From NCBI RefSeq assembly GCF_006442205.1, contig NZ_VFVR01000001.1, positions 186,001-250,000 on the forward strand: a DNA stretch of 64,000 nucleotides, given 5' to 3'. Below the pieces are notes generated by a model that did no database searches, was not told the origin of the DNA, and saw only the letters and a program-made list of their open reading frames with translations. This DNA comes from Mesorhizobium sp. B2-3-12. Its GTDB lineage: Bacteria; Pseudomonadota; Alphaproteobacteria; Rhizobiales; Rhizobiaceae. Numbering within the stretch: the stretch's first letter is position 1; every line of letters begins with the position of its first letter. Of this stretch, positions 38,785 to 47,991 are shown in pieces. Both the position numbers and the translations under genes were made by a program.

Positions 38785-39332
38785 CAGCGGCCTCCCTTCC
38801 TGGCCGGCCCGGCACGGCCCGATATCAGGGATAGCAGTGAGTTATGCGCCGCGGCTTTTGCCATGTTGTGCGCCGTGGCGTGGAAATCGTCCTCATCCAA
38901 CGCGGCTACCGAACGCCGTTCGGCGAGCATCGCGACATAGGAGGCCAGAAGTGCGGCCAATTGCACGGCCACCACCATGAACAGGCCGTTGATACCCTGT
39001 GCCGCGCCGCCGATCAGGATCACCGACATTAAGCCTGAAGCAGAGATAAAGGCGATGCGAACGACGCTGTCGGCGCCCGGGCTGGACGCGTCGCTGATCA
39101 GCGAATCGACAAAGGCCCAGAAGAACAGCACTGCCACGACCAGCAATGCGGTCGCCAGCGGAGCGACCACGACAATGTTCTCCAGATTGACGGCGCGCGC
39201 GCCCTCGGCGGTCACACCGAGTAAGCCAAGCGCCGCCGCCACACCTCGGTTTCCGTCGATGCAGACGAGCGCCAACAGGGCGAAAACGATCGCCCAGTGC
39301 ACCGACAGAAAGGAGGTCAATACGTGTCGCAT
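38784..39332 (-). CDS. Hypothetical membrane protein
   Basis: I do not recognise a named family. The 182-residue product has an N-terminal hydrophobic segment (MRHVLTSFLSVHWAIVFALL) and about three more, with a charged C terminus (LEDDFHA-like text followed by GRAGPARKGGR). The ATG at 39332 is preferred over an extension to 39386 because the hydrophobic segment begins there. It is coupled to the DUF6105 gene. TTAACCTTAAC lies upstream at about 39399-39412. Confidence 0.65.
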   Translation of the reverse strand: MRHVLTSFLSVHWAIVFALLALVCIDGNRGVAAALGLLGVTAEGARAVNLENIVVVAPLATALLVVAVLFFWAFVDSLISDASSPGADSVVRIAFISASGLMSVILIGGAAQGINGLFMVVAVQLAALLASYVAMLAERRSVAALDEDDFHATAHNMAKAAAHNSLLSLISGRAGPARKGGR

Positions 39333-39470
39333 CGTGATTCCTGTTTCGCCAGGAATGACAGTGGGCTTTGCGCTTCGCCGTCGCAATCGAAACCATTTGT
39401 TAAGGTTAACGGCGACGACAGGCCCGGTGAAGGCTCCATCGACGCGCCTCGAAAATGGATGGCGTCGCGG

Positions 39471-41099
39471 TCAGTTCACCGGTGGGTAGAGCGTATCGAT
39501 GATCATGCGGGCGTCGTGACGGGCATCGAGCATGCCGTAGGTGTTGCGCCATTGGCCGGCGAGCCGCGTCTCCACGAAGGCATCGGCAATTCGCCCTGCC
39601 CCCAGCCGGCGCAACTCGGCGGCCGCGGCCGACAGCGCCAGTTGTTCCGTCAGCAGCCGAGCCGAGCCCTCGTCCGTCGAAGCCACCTGCATGGCCGCCT
39701 TCAAAACGCCAATCGTGCCGCGCCCGCCGGCGCCAAGGTCACGGTCGATGCCGGCCAGCACTTCTTCGAAGAGGCCCGGCGCGCGGCCAAGCACGCGCAG
39801 CACATCGAGCGCCATCACATTGCCCGATCCTTCCCAGATCGCGTTGACGGGCGCTTCGCGGTAGTAGCGGGCGAGCGGCGCTTCCTCGACATAACCATTG
39901 CCACCGAGGCACTCCATCGCCTCGTAGAGCAGCGGCGGCGCGATCTTGCAAACCCAGTATTTGACGACCGGCGTCATGGCGCGGGCGAATGCCGCCTCGC
40001 CGCGATCGCTCGCCGCCTCGTCGAAGGAACGGGCCAGCCGGAATGACAGGGCGGTCGCAGCGGCGACATCGAGCGCCATGTCGGCCAGCACGCGCTGCAT
40101 CAAAGGCTGTTCGATCAGGGTCGAGCCGAACACCTGGCGATGGCGGGCATGATGGATCGCCTCGGCCAGCCCCGCCCGCATGATCGCCGAGGACGCCACC
40201 GCGCAGTCGAGGCGCGTCAGCGTCACCATGTCCATGATCGTCTTCACGCCGGCGCCGGGCTCGCCGACCATCTCGCCGATGGCGTTGACGAATTCCACCT
40301 CGGAAGACGCGTTGGAGCGGTTGCCGAGCTTGTCCTTCAGCCGCTGGAAGCGAAAGCCATTGCCCGACCCGTCGCCGAGCACACGTGGCACCAGGAAACA
40401 GGACAGTCCCTCCGGCGCCTGCGCCAGCACCAGGAAGGCATCCGACATCGGCGCCGACATGAACCATTTGTGTCCCGTCAGGCGATAGAAGCCGTTGCCG
40501 ACACGTTCCGCCCTTGTCACATTGGCGCGCACATCGGTGCCGCCCTGTTTCTCGGTCATGCCCATGCCGAGCGTCAGTCCGGTCTTCTCGACCGGCGGCT
40601 TCTGGCCCTGGTCGTATTTGCGCGTCGTCACCCGCGGCGCCCATTCACGAAACAGCTTTGGGCTGGCCATCAGCGCTGCCAGCGAGGCGCTGGTCATGGT
40701 GATGGGGCACAGGTGCCCGGTCTCGAGTTCCGCCGTCAGGTAGAAACGGGCGGCCCGCACCTGATGGCGGCGGCCGATCTCGGCGTCGCCATTTTCCCAG
40801 ACCGAGGAGTGCAGCCCGTTGGCCACCGAGCGGCGCATCAAGGCGTGGTAGGCAGGATGGAATTCGACCAGGTCGATACGCCGTCCCTGGCGATCATGCG
40901 TCCTGAGTTTCGGCGTCTCGACATTGGCCAGGCGCGCCAGTTCCTGCGCTTCCTGCGTGAGCACGAAACGGCCAAGCCCGTCGAGATCCTTGCGCACCGG
41001 ATCGGAAAAGCGCTCGGCAAGCTGGATCAGCAACGGATCGCCTCGCCAGGCGTTGCCGCCGGTCAGCGGCGGCGGCTGGTTCGTTACGTCGTCGGTCAC
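39471..41099 (-). CDS. AidB-like acyl-CoA dehydrogenase family protein
   Basis: Flavoprotein of the acyl-CoA dehydrogenase superfamily, AidB branch; AidB in E. coli is part of the adaptive response to alkylation. The 542-residue length and the motifs CPITMTSASLAALM, GMGMTEKQGGTDVRANVTRA and AMECLGGNGYVEEAPLAR are characteristic. The GTG at 41099 has an AGAGGA site 6 nt upstream and is preferred over an ATG at 41159. It is divergent from pyrB. Confidence 0.9.
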   Translation of the reverse strand: MTDDVTNQPPPLTGGNAWRGDPLLIQLAERFSDPVRKDLDGLGRFVLTQEAQELARLANVETPKLRTHDRQGRRIDLVEFHPAYHALMRRSVANGLHSSVWENGDAEIGRRHQVRAARFYLTAELETGHLCPITMTSASLAALMASPKLFREWAPRVTTRKYDQGQKPPVEKTGLTLGMGMTEKQGGTDVRANVTRAERVGNGFYRLTGHKWFMSAPMSDAFLVLAQAPEGLSCFLVPRVLGDGSGNGFRFQRLKDKLGNRSNASSEVEFVNAIGEMVGEPGAGVKTIMDMVTLTRLDCAVASSAIMRAGLAEAIHHARHRQVFGSTLIEQPLMQRVLADMALDVAAATALSFRLARSFDEAASDRGEAAFARAMTPVVKYWVCKIAPPLLYEAMECLGGNGYVEEAPLARYYREAPVNAIWEGSGNVMALDVLRVLGRAPGLFEEVLAGIDRDLGAGGRGTIGVLKAAMQVASTDEGSARLLTEQLALSAAAAELRRLGAGRIADAFVETRLAGQWRNTYGMLDARHDARMIIDTLYPPVN

Positions 41100-41269
41100 G
41101 CCCAATCCTCTATCGGTAGAAAGGCCCTTATCGTCCGAAAGCCACGAATCCAAGGCCATCGGCTAGATATAGCCAAGCGTTGCCGCGCGCGCGATGAAAA
41201 TACCGGCCGGTTTAATCGGCTATCTACACGAAAAAATTGAGGAGAACGGCCCCAATCCGAGGCAGGCGC

Positions 41270-41298
41270 TTGCGGGCGCGAAATCCGCACCCTATAGC
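41270..41298 (+). promoter_or_regulatory. pyrB promoter predicting an almost leaderless transcript
   Basis: TTGCGG (41270-41275) and TATAGC (41293-41298) are separated by 17 bp, and both lie in the rhizobial sigma-70 context (CTTGCG, CTATAG). Transcription should start near 41305, about five bases before the ATG at 41310. No Shine-Dalgarno sequence can fit in such a leader. Confidence 0.65.
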
Positions 41299-41309
41299 AG
41301 CCCCTTGAG

Positions 41310-42290
41310 ATGACCGACGCTTCGTCCCTGCCACTCTATCCTCACCGCCATCTTCTGGGCATCAGCGATCTTTCGCCCGCCGACATCGAGCTGTTGCTCG
41401 ACAGGGCGGATCGGGCGGTCGCGATCTCGCGGCAGTCCGAGAAAAAGACCTCGACGCTGCGCGGCCGAACCCAGATCAACCTCTTCTACGAAGCCTCGAC
41501 CCGCACGCAGTCCTCGTTCGAGCTGGCCGGAAAGCGGCTTGGCGCCGATGTCATGAACATGTCGGTGGCGAGTTCTTCGGTGAAGAAGGGCGAAACGCTC
41601 ATCGACACCGCGATGACACTGAACGCCATGCGGCCCGACATATTGATCATCCGCCACCAGTCGGCGGGCGCCGCGGCCCTTCTGGCGCAGAAAGTCGGTT
41701 GCTCGGTGGTCAATGCCGGCGACGGCGCCCATGAACACCCGACACAGGCGCTGCTCGACGCGCTCACCATTCGCCGCGCCAAGGGTCCGCTGTCGAAGCT
41801 GATCGTGGCGATCTGCGGCGATATCCTGCATTCGCGCGTGGCGCGCTCCAACATCATGCTGCTCAACGCACTTGGCGCACAGGTGCGGGTGGTGGCGCCC
41901 TCGACGCTGCTGCCGTCGGGCATCGACAGGATGGGCGTGATCGTTTGCCGATCGATGGCGGAAGGCCTCAAGGACGCGGATGTGGTGATGATGTTGCGCT
42001 TGCAGCGCGAGCGCATGGAAGGCGCCTTCGTGCCGTCGGTGCGCGAATATTTCCGCTATTTCGGCCTCGATGCCGAAAAGCTCAAGGCGGCCAAGGACGA
42101 TGCTCTGGTCATGCATCCTGGCCCGATGAACCGGGGGGTCGAGATCGCCTCCGAAATCGCCGACGGCCCGCAAAGCGTCATCCAGGAACAGGTGGAGATG
42201 GGCGTCGCCGTGCGCATGGCGGTGATGGAAGCGCTGCTCGATCCGCGTCGTAATCAAGAGGGCCGTAATCAAGAGGGCCGCGGCGCATGA
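41310..42290 (+). CDS. pyrB: Aspartate carbamoyltransferase catalytic subunit
   Basis: Condenses carbamoyl phosphate with aspartate, the first committed step of pyrimidine synthesis. Carbamoyl-phosphate and aspartate sites are visible in [33 protein letters not shown] and [12 protein letters not shown]. It is 326 residues; the last residues are a duplicated NQEGR encoded by a tandem 15-bp repeat (42249-42278). The stop overlaps the start of the dihydroorotase homologue (ATGA). No pyrI gene follows, as expected for an enzyme that associates with a PyrC-like partner. Confidence 0.97.
   Translation: MTDASSLPLYPHRHLLGISDLSPADIELLLDRADRAVAISRQSEKKTSTLRGRTQINLFYEASTRTQSSFELAGKRLGADVMNMSVASSSVKKGETLIDTAMTLNAMRPDILIIRHQSAGAAALLAQKVGCSVVNAGDGAHEHPTQALLDALTIRRAKGPLSKLIVAICGDILHSRVARSNIMLLNALGAQVRVVAPSTLLPSGIDRMGVIVCRSMAEGLKDADVVMMLRLQRERMEGAFVPSVREYFRYFGLDAEKLKAAKDDALVMHPGPMNRGVEIASEIADGPQSVIQEQVEMGVAVRMAVMEALLDPRRNQEGRNQEGRGA
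42249..42278 (+). repeat. Tandem 15-bp repeat at the 3' end of pyrB
   Basis: CGTAATCAAGAGGGC occurs twice in direct tandem (42249-42263 and 42264-42278). It is in frame and adds a second NQEGR to the C terminus of PyrB. It is most simply a slippage duplication. Confidence 0.85.
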
Positions 42291-43573
42291 GCATCACGGT
42301 CTTTGAACGCGCCCGCATCGTCGACCCTTCGCGCGGGGTCGACGAAGTCGGCTCCGTCATCGTCGATGGCAAGAAAATCGTTGCCGCGGGCAAGGCGGCG
42401 CTGAACCAGGGCGCCCCCGACGGCGCCACGGCAATCGACTGCGCCGGCAAGGCGATCATCCCGGGTTTGATCGATGGCCGCGTCTTCATCGGCGAACCGG
42501 GCGGCGAGCATCGCGAAACCATCGCTTCGGCAAGCATCGCCGCGGCCGCCGGCGGGGTGACGTCGATCGTCATGATGCCCGACACCGACCCGGTGATCGA
42601 CAATGTGGCGCTGGTCGAATTCGTGCTGCGCACAGCCAAGGATACGGCTGTCGTCAACATCTTTCCGGCCGCCGCCATCACCAAGGGCCTCCACGGCCGC
42701 GAGATGACGGAGTTCGGCCTGCTGCGCGAGGCAGGCGCCGTCGCCTTCACCGATGGCCGGCATACCATATCGAGCGCATTGGTGATGCGCCGCGCGCTGA
42801 CCTATGCCCGCGACTTCGGCGCCACCATCGTCCACGAAACGCAGGATGCCGACCTCGGCTCGTCGGGCGTCATGAATGAAGGCCTGTACGCCAGTTGGCT
42901 CGGCCTTTCCGGCATTCCGCGTGAAGCCGAATCCATCCCGCTCGAGCGAGACCTTGCGCTGGCGCGGCTGACGCGCGGTTCATACCATGCGGCGAAGATC
43001 TCGACGGCGATGGCCGCAAGCGCCATGGCGCGGGCGAAGGCCGATGGCGCGGCGGTGACGTCGGGCGTCTCGATCCACAATCTGTCGCTCAACGAAAACG
43101 ACGTCGGCGAGTATCGCACCTTCTTTCGCCTGACGCCGCCGCTGCGGGCCGAGGAAGACCGGCTGGCTATCATCGAGGCGGTGAAGGACGGAACGGTCGA
43201 CATCATCGTCTCCTCGCATGATCCGCAGGATGTCGACACCAAACGCCTGCCCTTCGCCGACGCGGCAGCAGGAGCCATCGGCCTCGAAACCCTGCTGGGC
43301 GCGGCCTTGCGCCTCTACCACAATGGCGATGTGCCGTTGCTCAGGCTGATCGAAACCTTGTCCACCGCGCCGGCGAGGCTTTTTGGATTGCCAGGCGGCA
43401 CGCTGAAGCCGGGTGCCATTGCGGACCTAGCGCTTGTCGATCTGGACGAACCCTGGATCGTCAGTGAAAGCGGCATTCGTTCGCGCTCGAAGAACACCTG
43501 TTTCGAAGGGGCGCGGCTGCAAGGCAAGGTCTTGCAAACGCTGGTGGCGGGCCGCACAGTGTTTTCATCCTGA
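42287..43573 (+). CDS. pyrC: Dihydroorotase homologue, predicted non-catalytic partner of PyrB
   Basis: Class I dihydroorotase fold of 428 residues that lacks the metal centre. The HxH expected in LIDxHxHxREPG is [12 protein letters not shown] (R65 and F67). The histidine of xHxxHxST is K237 (YHAAKIST). The catalytic DHAPH is SHDPQD (310-315). In Pseudomonas, a similar inactive PyrC' is required for assembly and activity of the pyrB enzyme, and the start-stop overlap with pyrB fits that role. A true dihydroorotase should exist elsewhere in the genome. Confidence 0.88.
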   Translation: MSITVFERARIVDPSRGVDEVGSVIVDGKKIVAAGKAALNQGAPDGATAIDCAGKAIIPGLIDGRVFIGEPGGEHRETIASASIAAAAGGVTSIVMMPDTDPVIDNVALVEFVLRTAKDTAVVNIFPAAAITKGLHGREMTEFGLLREAGAVAFTDGRHTISSALVMRRALTYARDFGATIVHETQDADLGSSGVMNEGLYASWLGLSGIPREAESIPLERDLALARLTRGSYHAAKISTAMAASAMARAKADGAAVTSGVSIHNLSLNENDVGEYRTFFRLTPPLRAEEDRLAIIEAVKDGTVDIIVSSHDPQDVDTKRLPFADAAAGAIGLETLLGAALRLYHNGDVPLLRLIETLSTAPARLFGLPGGTLKPGAIADLALVDLDEPWIVSESGIRSRSKNTCFEGARLQGKVLQTLVAGRTVFSS

Positions 43574-43627
43574 ACCGGCAGTGGCCATGTCACGTCGGGG
43601 ATGGTTGGGGGAAATGCGGGGGAACCA

Positions 43628-44215
43628 ATGACTTACGGCCTGATCCTGGCACTGGTTTTCGGCTATCTGCTGGGCTCGATTCCGTTCGGTCTGCTGCTCA
43701 CCCGCGCTGCCGGCCTCGGCGACGTGCGCAAGCTCGGTTCCGGCAATATCGGCGCCACCAACGTGCTGCGCACCGGCAACAAGGGGCTTGCCGCCGCGAC
43801 CTTGCTGCTCGACGCGCTGAAAGGCACCGCTGCCGTTTTGATCGCCGGCCATTTCGCGCCCGAGACGGCGGTCTGGGCCGGCCTTGGCGCCTTTCTCGGT
43901 CACCTCTTCCCTGTCTGGCTGGGCTTCAAAGGCGGCAAGGGCGTCGCCACCTATCTCGGTGTGCTGATCGGCCTCGCCTGGCAGGTGGCACTGATCTTCG
44001 CCGTCGTCTGGCTGGCGGTGGCTTTCTTGTTTCGCTTCTCCTCGCTGGCGGCGCTGGTCGCGGCCGTCGTCGTCCCGATCGCCCTCTATTTCATGAGCAC
44101 ACCCCAGATTGCCGCCCTGTTCGTGGTCATGAGCATCATTGTTTTCATCAAGCATAGAGCCAACATCTCGCGGCTGCTTGCCGGCACCGAGGGCAAGATC
44201 GGAGCCAAGGGGTGA
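43628..44215 (+). CDS. plsY: Glycerol-3-phosphate acyltransferase PlsY
   Basis: Inner-membrane enzyme that uses acyl-phosphate to acylate glycerol-3-phosphate, starting phospholipid synthesis. The 195-residue protein has several hydrophobic segments and the conserved [31 protein letters not shown] and [15 protein letters not shown] motifs. The ATG at 43628 is preferred over an open extension to 43601. Its stop overlaps the dprA GTG. Confidence 0.95.
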   Translation: MTYGLILALVFGYLLGSIPFGLLLTRAAGLGDVRKLGSGNIGATNVLRTGNKGLAAATLLLDALKGTAAVLIAGHFAPETAVWAGLGAFLGHLFPVWLGFKGGKGVATYLGVLIGLAWQVALIFAVVWLAVAFLFRFSSLAALVAAVVVPIALYFMSTPQIAALFVVMSIIVFIKHRANISRLLAGTEGKIGAKG

Positions 44216-45345
44216 GCGAACCGGCCGCAGCGCCGCGTCTCAGCGATCGCCAGCGGCTGAGCTGGCTACGGCTGATCCGTACTCCGAATGTCGGCCCGGC
44301 CTCCTTTCGCGACTTGATCAACCGCTTCGGTTCGGCGGAAGTCGCATTGGAAATGCTGCCGGAACTGATGATCTCCGGCGGCGCCAACCGGATCGTGCGC
44401 ATCCCTTCCATTGCCGAAGCCGAGGCCGAGATGGAAGCCGCACGACGGATCGGTGCACGCTTTGTCGGCATTGGCGAGGCAGACTATCCGCCGTTGCTGC
44501 GCAGCATGGACAATCCGCCGCCGCTGCTGGCGATCAAGGGCAATGCCGCGGTGTTCCGGTTGCCTGGGGTCGCGATCGTCGGCGCGCGCAACGCGTCGCT
44601 TGCCGGCATCAAGATGGCGCGCATGCTGGCCGCCGATCTCGGAAGGGACGGCTACGGAATCATCTCCGGCCTGGCACGTGGCATCGATACGGCGGCGCAT
44701 CAGGGCAGCCTCTCGACCGGTACGGTCGGAGTGCTCGCCGGCGGGCTCGACCTGCCCTACCCGCCCGAAAATGCCGGCCTGTGCGATGACATTGCCGAGC
44801 GCGGCGCCATCCTGTCGGAAATGCCGTTCGGCTGGCAGCCGCGCGCCCAGGATTTTCCGCGCCGCAACCGCCTTGTCGCCGGTGCTGCGCTTGGATTGGT
44901 CGTGATTGAAGCAGCGCAGCGCTCAGGTTCGCTGATCAGCGCCAGGCTTGCCGGCGAGATGGGCCGGCTGGTCTTCGCGGTGCCCGGTTCCCCGCTCGAT
45001 CCGCGCGCCGCCGGAACCAATGGCCTGCTCAAGGACGGCGCCACGCTGGTGACGGAAGCTTCAGACATTTCCCGGGCGATCGCGCCGCTGACCGGAATGC
45101 GCGCGCCCGAGGTGCCGCCGTTTGAAGATCCGCCTGACTTTTCAGCCACCCCGCCACCGGGCGAGAGCGACCGCGCCAAGGTGATCGAGACACTGGGGCC
45201 GACACCCGTGCCAGTCGATGAAATCATTCGCCACACCGGTCTGCACCCGGCCCAGGTCTTCATGGTGCTCCTGGAACTTGATCTCGCCGGCCGCCTCGAG
45301 CGTCACGCCGGCGGCAATGTTTCTCTTGTTTTCGGGGAAGGCTGA
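44212..45345 (+). CDS. dprA: DNA-processing protein DprA
   Basis: Loads RecA on incoming single-stranded DNA during natural transformation. The 377-residue protein has an N-terminal helical part, the Rossmann-like DprA domain ([60 protein letters not shown]), and a C-terminal winged helix (about 315-375). The GTG at 44212 overlaps the plsY stop (GTGA). Many non-competent bacteria keep dprA, so its presence alone does not show competence. Confidence 0.95.
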   Translation: MSEPAAAPRLSDRQRLSWLRLIRTPNVGPASFRDLINRFGSAEVALEMLPELMISGGANRIVRIPSIAEAEAEMEAARRIGARFVGIGEADYPPLLRSMDNPPPLLAIKGNAAVFRLPGVAIVGARNASLAGIKMARMLAADLGRDGYGIISGLARGIDTAAHQGSLSTGTVGVLAGGLDLPYPPENAGLCDDIAERGAILSEMPFGWQPRAQDFPRRNRLVAGAALGLVVIEAAQRSGSLISARLAGEMGRLVFAVPGSPLDPRAAGTNGLLKDGATLVTEASDISRAIAPLTGMRAPEVPPFEDPPDFSATPPPGESDRAKVIETLGPTPVPVDEIIRHTGLHPAQVFMVLLELDLAGRLERHAGGNVSLVFGEG

Positions 45346-45351
45346 GCCGCC

Positions 45352-46113
45352 TCAGCGGACCTGGGCGAGGCTTACCGCATCCAGCCAGGCCAAGGCCTCG
45401 TCCACGCCGGCAAGCGCGTATCGCGCTGCTGTCGTCCCGCGCGGTTTGATGCGGATCGAAATGCCTTCCATCTCATTGACGGCCTCGAACCCATTCTCGT
45501 CGGACGTGTCGTCGCCCAGAAACACTGGCCGCCTCCCCTCGAAAGCCGGCAGATCCAAAAAACGCCTGATTGCCGCGCCCTTCGCTGCCTCCAGCGGCAT
45601 CAGTTCAACGCCGGCATTACCCGCCAGCACCCGATATCCCACGGGCAACCTCTCCAGCGCCTGTTCGACCAGTTGCGTCGCGCGCTGCAACAAGTGCGGC
45701 GCCGCGCGTGTGTGGATTGCCAGGATCGGACCCTTGCGCTCGATATAGACGTCCGCGCTGGCCAGTTCCGCTTCGACTTCCTCAGCAAGCGCGGCAATGT
45801 CGGCCGGCTCGCCAGCCGCCTCCACCGGACCGTCACGCGTGAGCCTGTGCTCAAGCCCATAGAGCCCGGCGGCGCGCAATCTTAGGGGCTGGAAGAGATG
45901 GTCGACCGCGGCGATCGACCGTCCCGTGATGAACGCCAGGGCTCCGTCCAATTGCAATTCGAGCCCCGCCAACAGCTTACGCAACTGATCGCTGACAACC
46001 ACCGCGTCGGGATGCGCGGCATGTTCCAGAAGCGTGCCGTCAATATCCAGGAAAAGGCACCACGGCCCTTTGGGGACTTCAGGCGCGGACAGTTTTGGCA
46101 AGGACGACATCAC
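45352..46113 (-). CDS. otsB: Trehalose-phosphatase (OtsB type)
   Basis: HAD-superfamily phosphatase of 253 residues expected to dephosphorylate trehalose-6-phosphate. HAD motifs are visible: WCLFLDIDGTLLEHAAHPD (I), LAFITGRSIAAVDHL (II), LEAAKGAAIRRFLDLP (III) and VFLGDDTSDENGFEAVN (IV). The start is GTG at 46113 or ATG at 46110; both overlap the otsA stop. The real substrate depends on what the atypical OtsA-like enzyme makes. Confidence 0.92.
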   Translation of the reverse strand: MMSSLPKLSAPEVPKGPWCLFLDIDGTLLEHAAHPDAVVVSDQLRKLLAGLELQLDGALAFITGRSIAAVDHLFQPLRLRAAGLYGLEHRLTRDGPVEAAGEPADIAALAEEVEAELASADVYIERKGPILAIHTRAAPHLLQRATQLVEQALERLPVGYRVLAGNAGVELMPLEAAKGAAIRRFLDLPAFEGRRPVFLGDDTSDENGFEAVNEMEGISIRIKPRGTTAARYALAGVDEALAWLDAVSLAQVR

Positions 46114-47885
46114 AGTGCCGCCACGCGTCTGCGATCAAGCAGCGATATCACATTGCCTGATGACGTCGGGGCCGCGCCGACGGCGCGATCGACCGCAACG
46201 CGTTTGCGCAAGCGCGCGGCATCGAGAAGCATGCTGCCTGCCCACCGATAGACATTGTTCTCGCGAACGATCTCACGCATCCTTTGCATGCGCTGCCGCT
46301 GCTCATCCGCCGACATCGTCAAAGCCTGCAACAAGGCGTCCCCCATCATCGTGGCGTCGTAGGGGTTGACGATCAGCGCCTCCAGCAATTCCTTCGAGGC
46401 GCCGGCGAACATGCTCAGCAGGAGGACACCTTGTTCGTCATCGCGCGCCGCGACAAACTCCTTGGCCACAAGGTTCATGCCGTCATGCAGGCTTGTGACC
46501 ATGCACACGTCGGCCGCCCGGTAGATTTCGTAGACCTGATCCTGCGAATGATGCTCCGTCACCATGAGGACGGGAGTGTAGCCGTCACGGCCATAGCGCC
46601 GGTTGAGGTCCTCGGCTTGGCGCAGACATTCTTCGTGCAGCTGTTGATATGCGGGCAAGCTTCCGCGGCTGGGGGCCGCGATCTGCAGGAAGGCGACCTT
46701 GCCAATCCATTCCGGATGAAGCGTCAGCAGCTCATCGAGTGCGGTAAAGCGATCAAGGATGCCCTTGGTGTAGTCGAGACGTTCGACGCCAACGCACAGC
46801 CTGACATCATCCGCCAGCCCGAATTTCTCACGAACAAGCCGGCGGCATTGCGCCACATCGGGCAGCTTGGCCTGTCGCGCCGGGTCCCATTCGATCGAAA
46901 TCGGATAGGCATGAACCAGGCTGATCTGGCCGCCATAGGAGATCGCGGAATCCTCGCGCTCGATCCTGCTCTCCAGGAAGCGGTCGACGCTGTCGATGAA
47001 GTTGTTGCAATGAAACTGGGTGTGGAAGCCGACGATTGAACTGCCAAGCAGCCCTTCGAGAATCTTCTCGCGCCACGGGCAGATGCTGAAGACCTCGGAG
47101 TTCGGCCATGGAATGTGCCAGAAGGTAATGATGATCGCTTCCGGCAGGCGCTCCCGGATCATCCGCGGCAACAACGCGAAATGATAGTCCTGGACTAGAA
47201 CGATCGGCCGTTCGTTGCGGGCCTCGGCGACAACCGTCTCCGCGAACTTGCGATTGACCGCCTCGTAGGCCTCCCAGTCCGAAGCGCGGAAGGTCGGCCT
47301 GGTGAAGGCAATGTGGCACAGCGGCCAGAGCCCTTCATTGGCAAAGCCCAGGTAATAGCCCTGCAGTTCTTCCTCGCTCAGCCAGACGCGGCGCAACGTA
47401 TAGGAAGGATTTTCCGGCGGCACCTCGACGCGGTCATTTTCATCGACGACAAGTGCATCGGCCGAGCCGCCCCCATAGGCGATCCATGTGCCGGCACAGG
47501 CGCGCGTAATCGGCTCCAGGGCCGAGACCAAGCCGCTGGCGGGCACGACCAGCTGGATTTCGTCCCCGTTGCGGTTGTGGATATAGGGTTCACGGTTCGA
47601 GACCACGATCACCTGCGCGTCCGGAAGTTCCCTCGCCAGAATGTGACGCAAGGTTTCCGGCGACCATTGGACGAGCGCGGCGGTCGCGGATTGCCCGTTC
47701 TTTTCGAATTCCGGCAGCGGACTGCGGGCGAGCCCTGCTTCGAGGCGAGTGCGCTTGGCGTTTCTGGCCCGATTCGCCCGCGAAACCGCCAAGGCAAAAG
47801 CGATGCATAGGATGACGACAATTGCGATGATGAAGAGCCACGTTGCAGCTGAAGAAACGACCAGATACGAACTGTTGTCGGGCAT
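46110..47885 (-). CDS. otsA: Membrane-anchored trehalose-6-phosphate synthase-like glycosyltransferase (GT20)
   Basis: GT20 enzyme of 591 residues expected to join UDP-glucose to glucose-6-phosphate. Residues 14-34 form a hydrophobic anchor ([20 protein letters not shown]), followed by basic residues, so the catalytic domain should be cytosolic. GT20 motifs include [36 protein letters not shown] and [19 protein letters not shown]. The donor loop is [12 protein letters not shown] in place of the usual GGL, and the N-terminal strand reads [11 protein letters not shown]. coli OtsA lacks both the anchor and this loop. The ATG at 47885 begins [10 protein letters not shown]. Confidence 0.88.
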   Translation of the reverse strand: MPDNSSYLVVSSAATWLFIIAIVVILCIAFALAVSRANRARNAKRTRLEAGLARSPLPEFEKNGQSATAALVQWSPETLRHILARELPDAQVIVVSNREPYIHNRNGDEIQLVVPASGLVSALEPITRACAGTWIAYGGGSADALVVDENDRVEVPPENPSYTLRRVWLSEEELQGYYLGFANEGLWPLCHIAFTRPTFRASDWEAYEAVNRKFAETVVAEARNERPIVLVQDYHFALLPRMIRERLPEAIIITFWHIPWPNSEVFSICPWREKILEGLLGSSIVGFHTQFHCNNFIDSVDRFLESRIEREDSAISYGGQISLVHAYPISIEWDPARQAKLPDVAQCRRLVREKFGLADDVRLCVGVERLDYTKGILDRFTALDELLTLHPEWIGKVAFLQIAAPSRGSLPAYQQLHEECLRQAEDLNRRYGRDGYTPVLMVTEHHSQDQVYEIYRAADVCMVTSLHDGMNLVAKEFVAARDDEQGVLLLSMFAGASKELLEALIVNPYDATMMGDALLQALTMSADEQRQRMQRMREIVRENNVYRWAGSMLLDAARLRKRVAVDRAVGAAPTSSGNVISLLDRRRVAAL

Positions 47886-47991
47886 TTCGAATTGATTACC
47901 TTTCAATGCGATGCGGCAAATCCACCGACAGGAACTCCAGCATCCTTGGCATGGCAGTCCAACGTTCCGGACCCATGATGGTTCCGATTTT

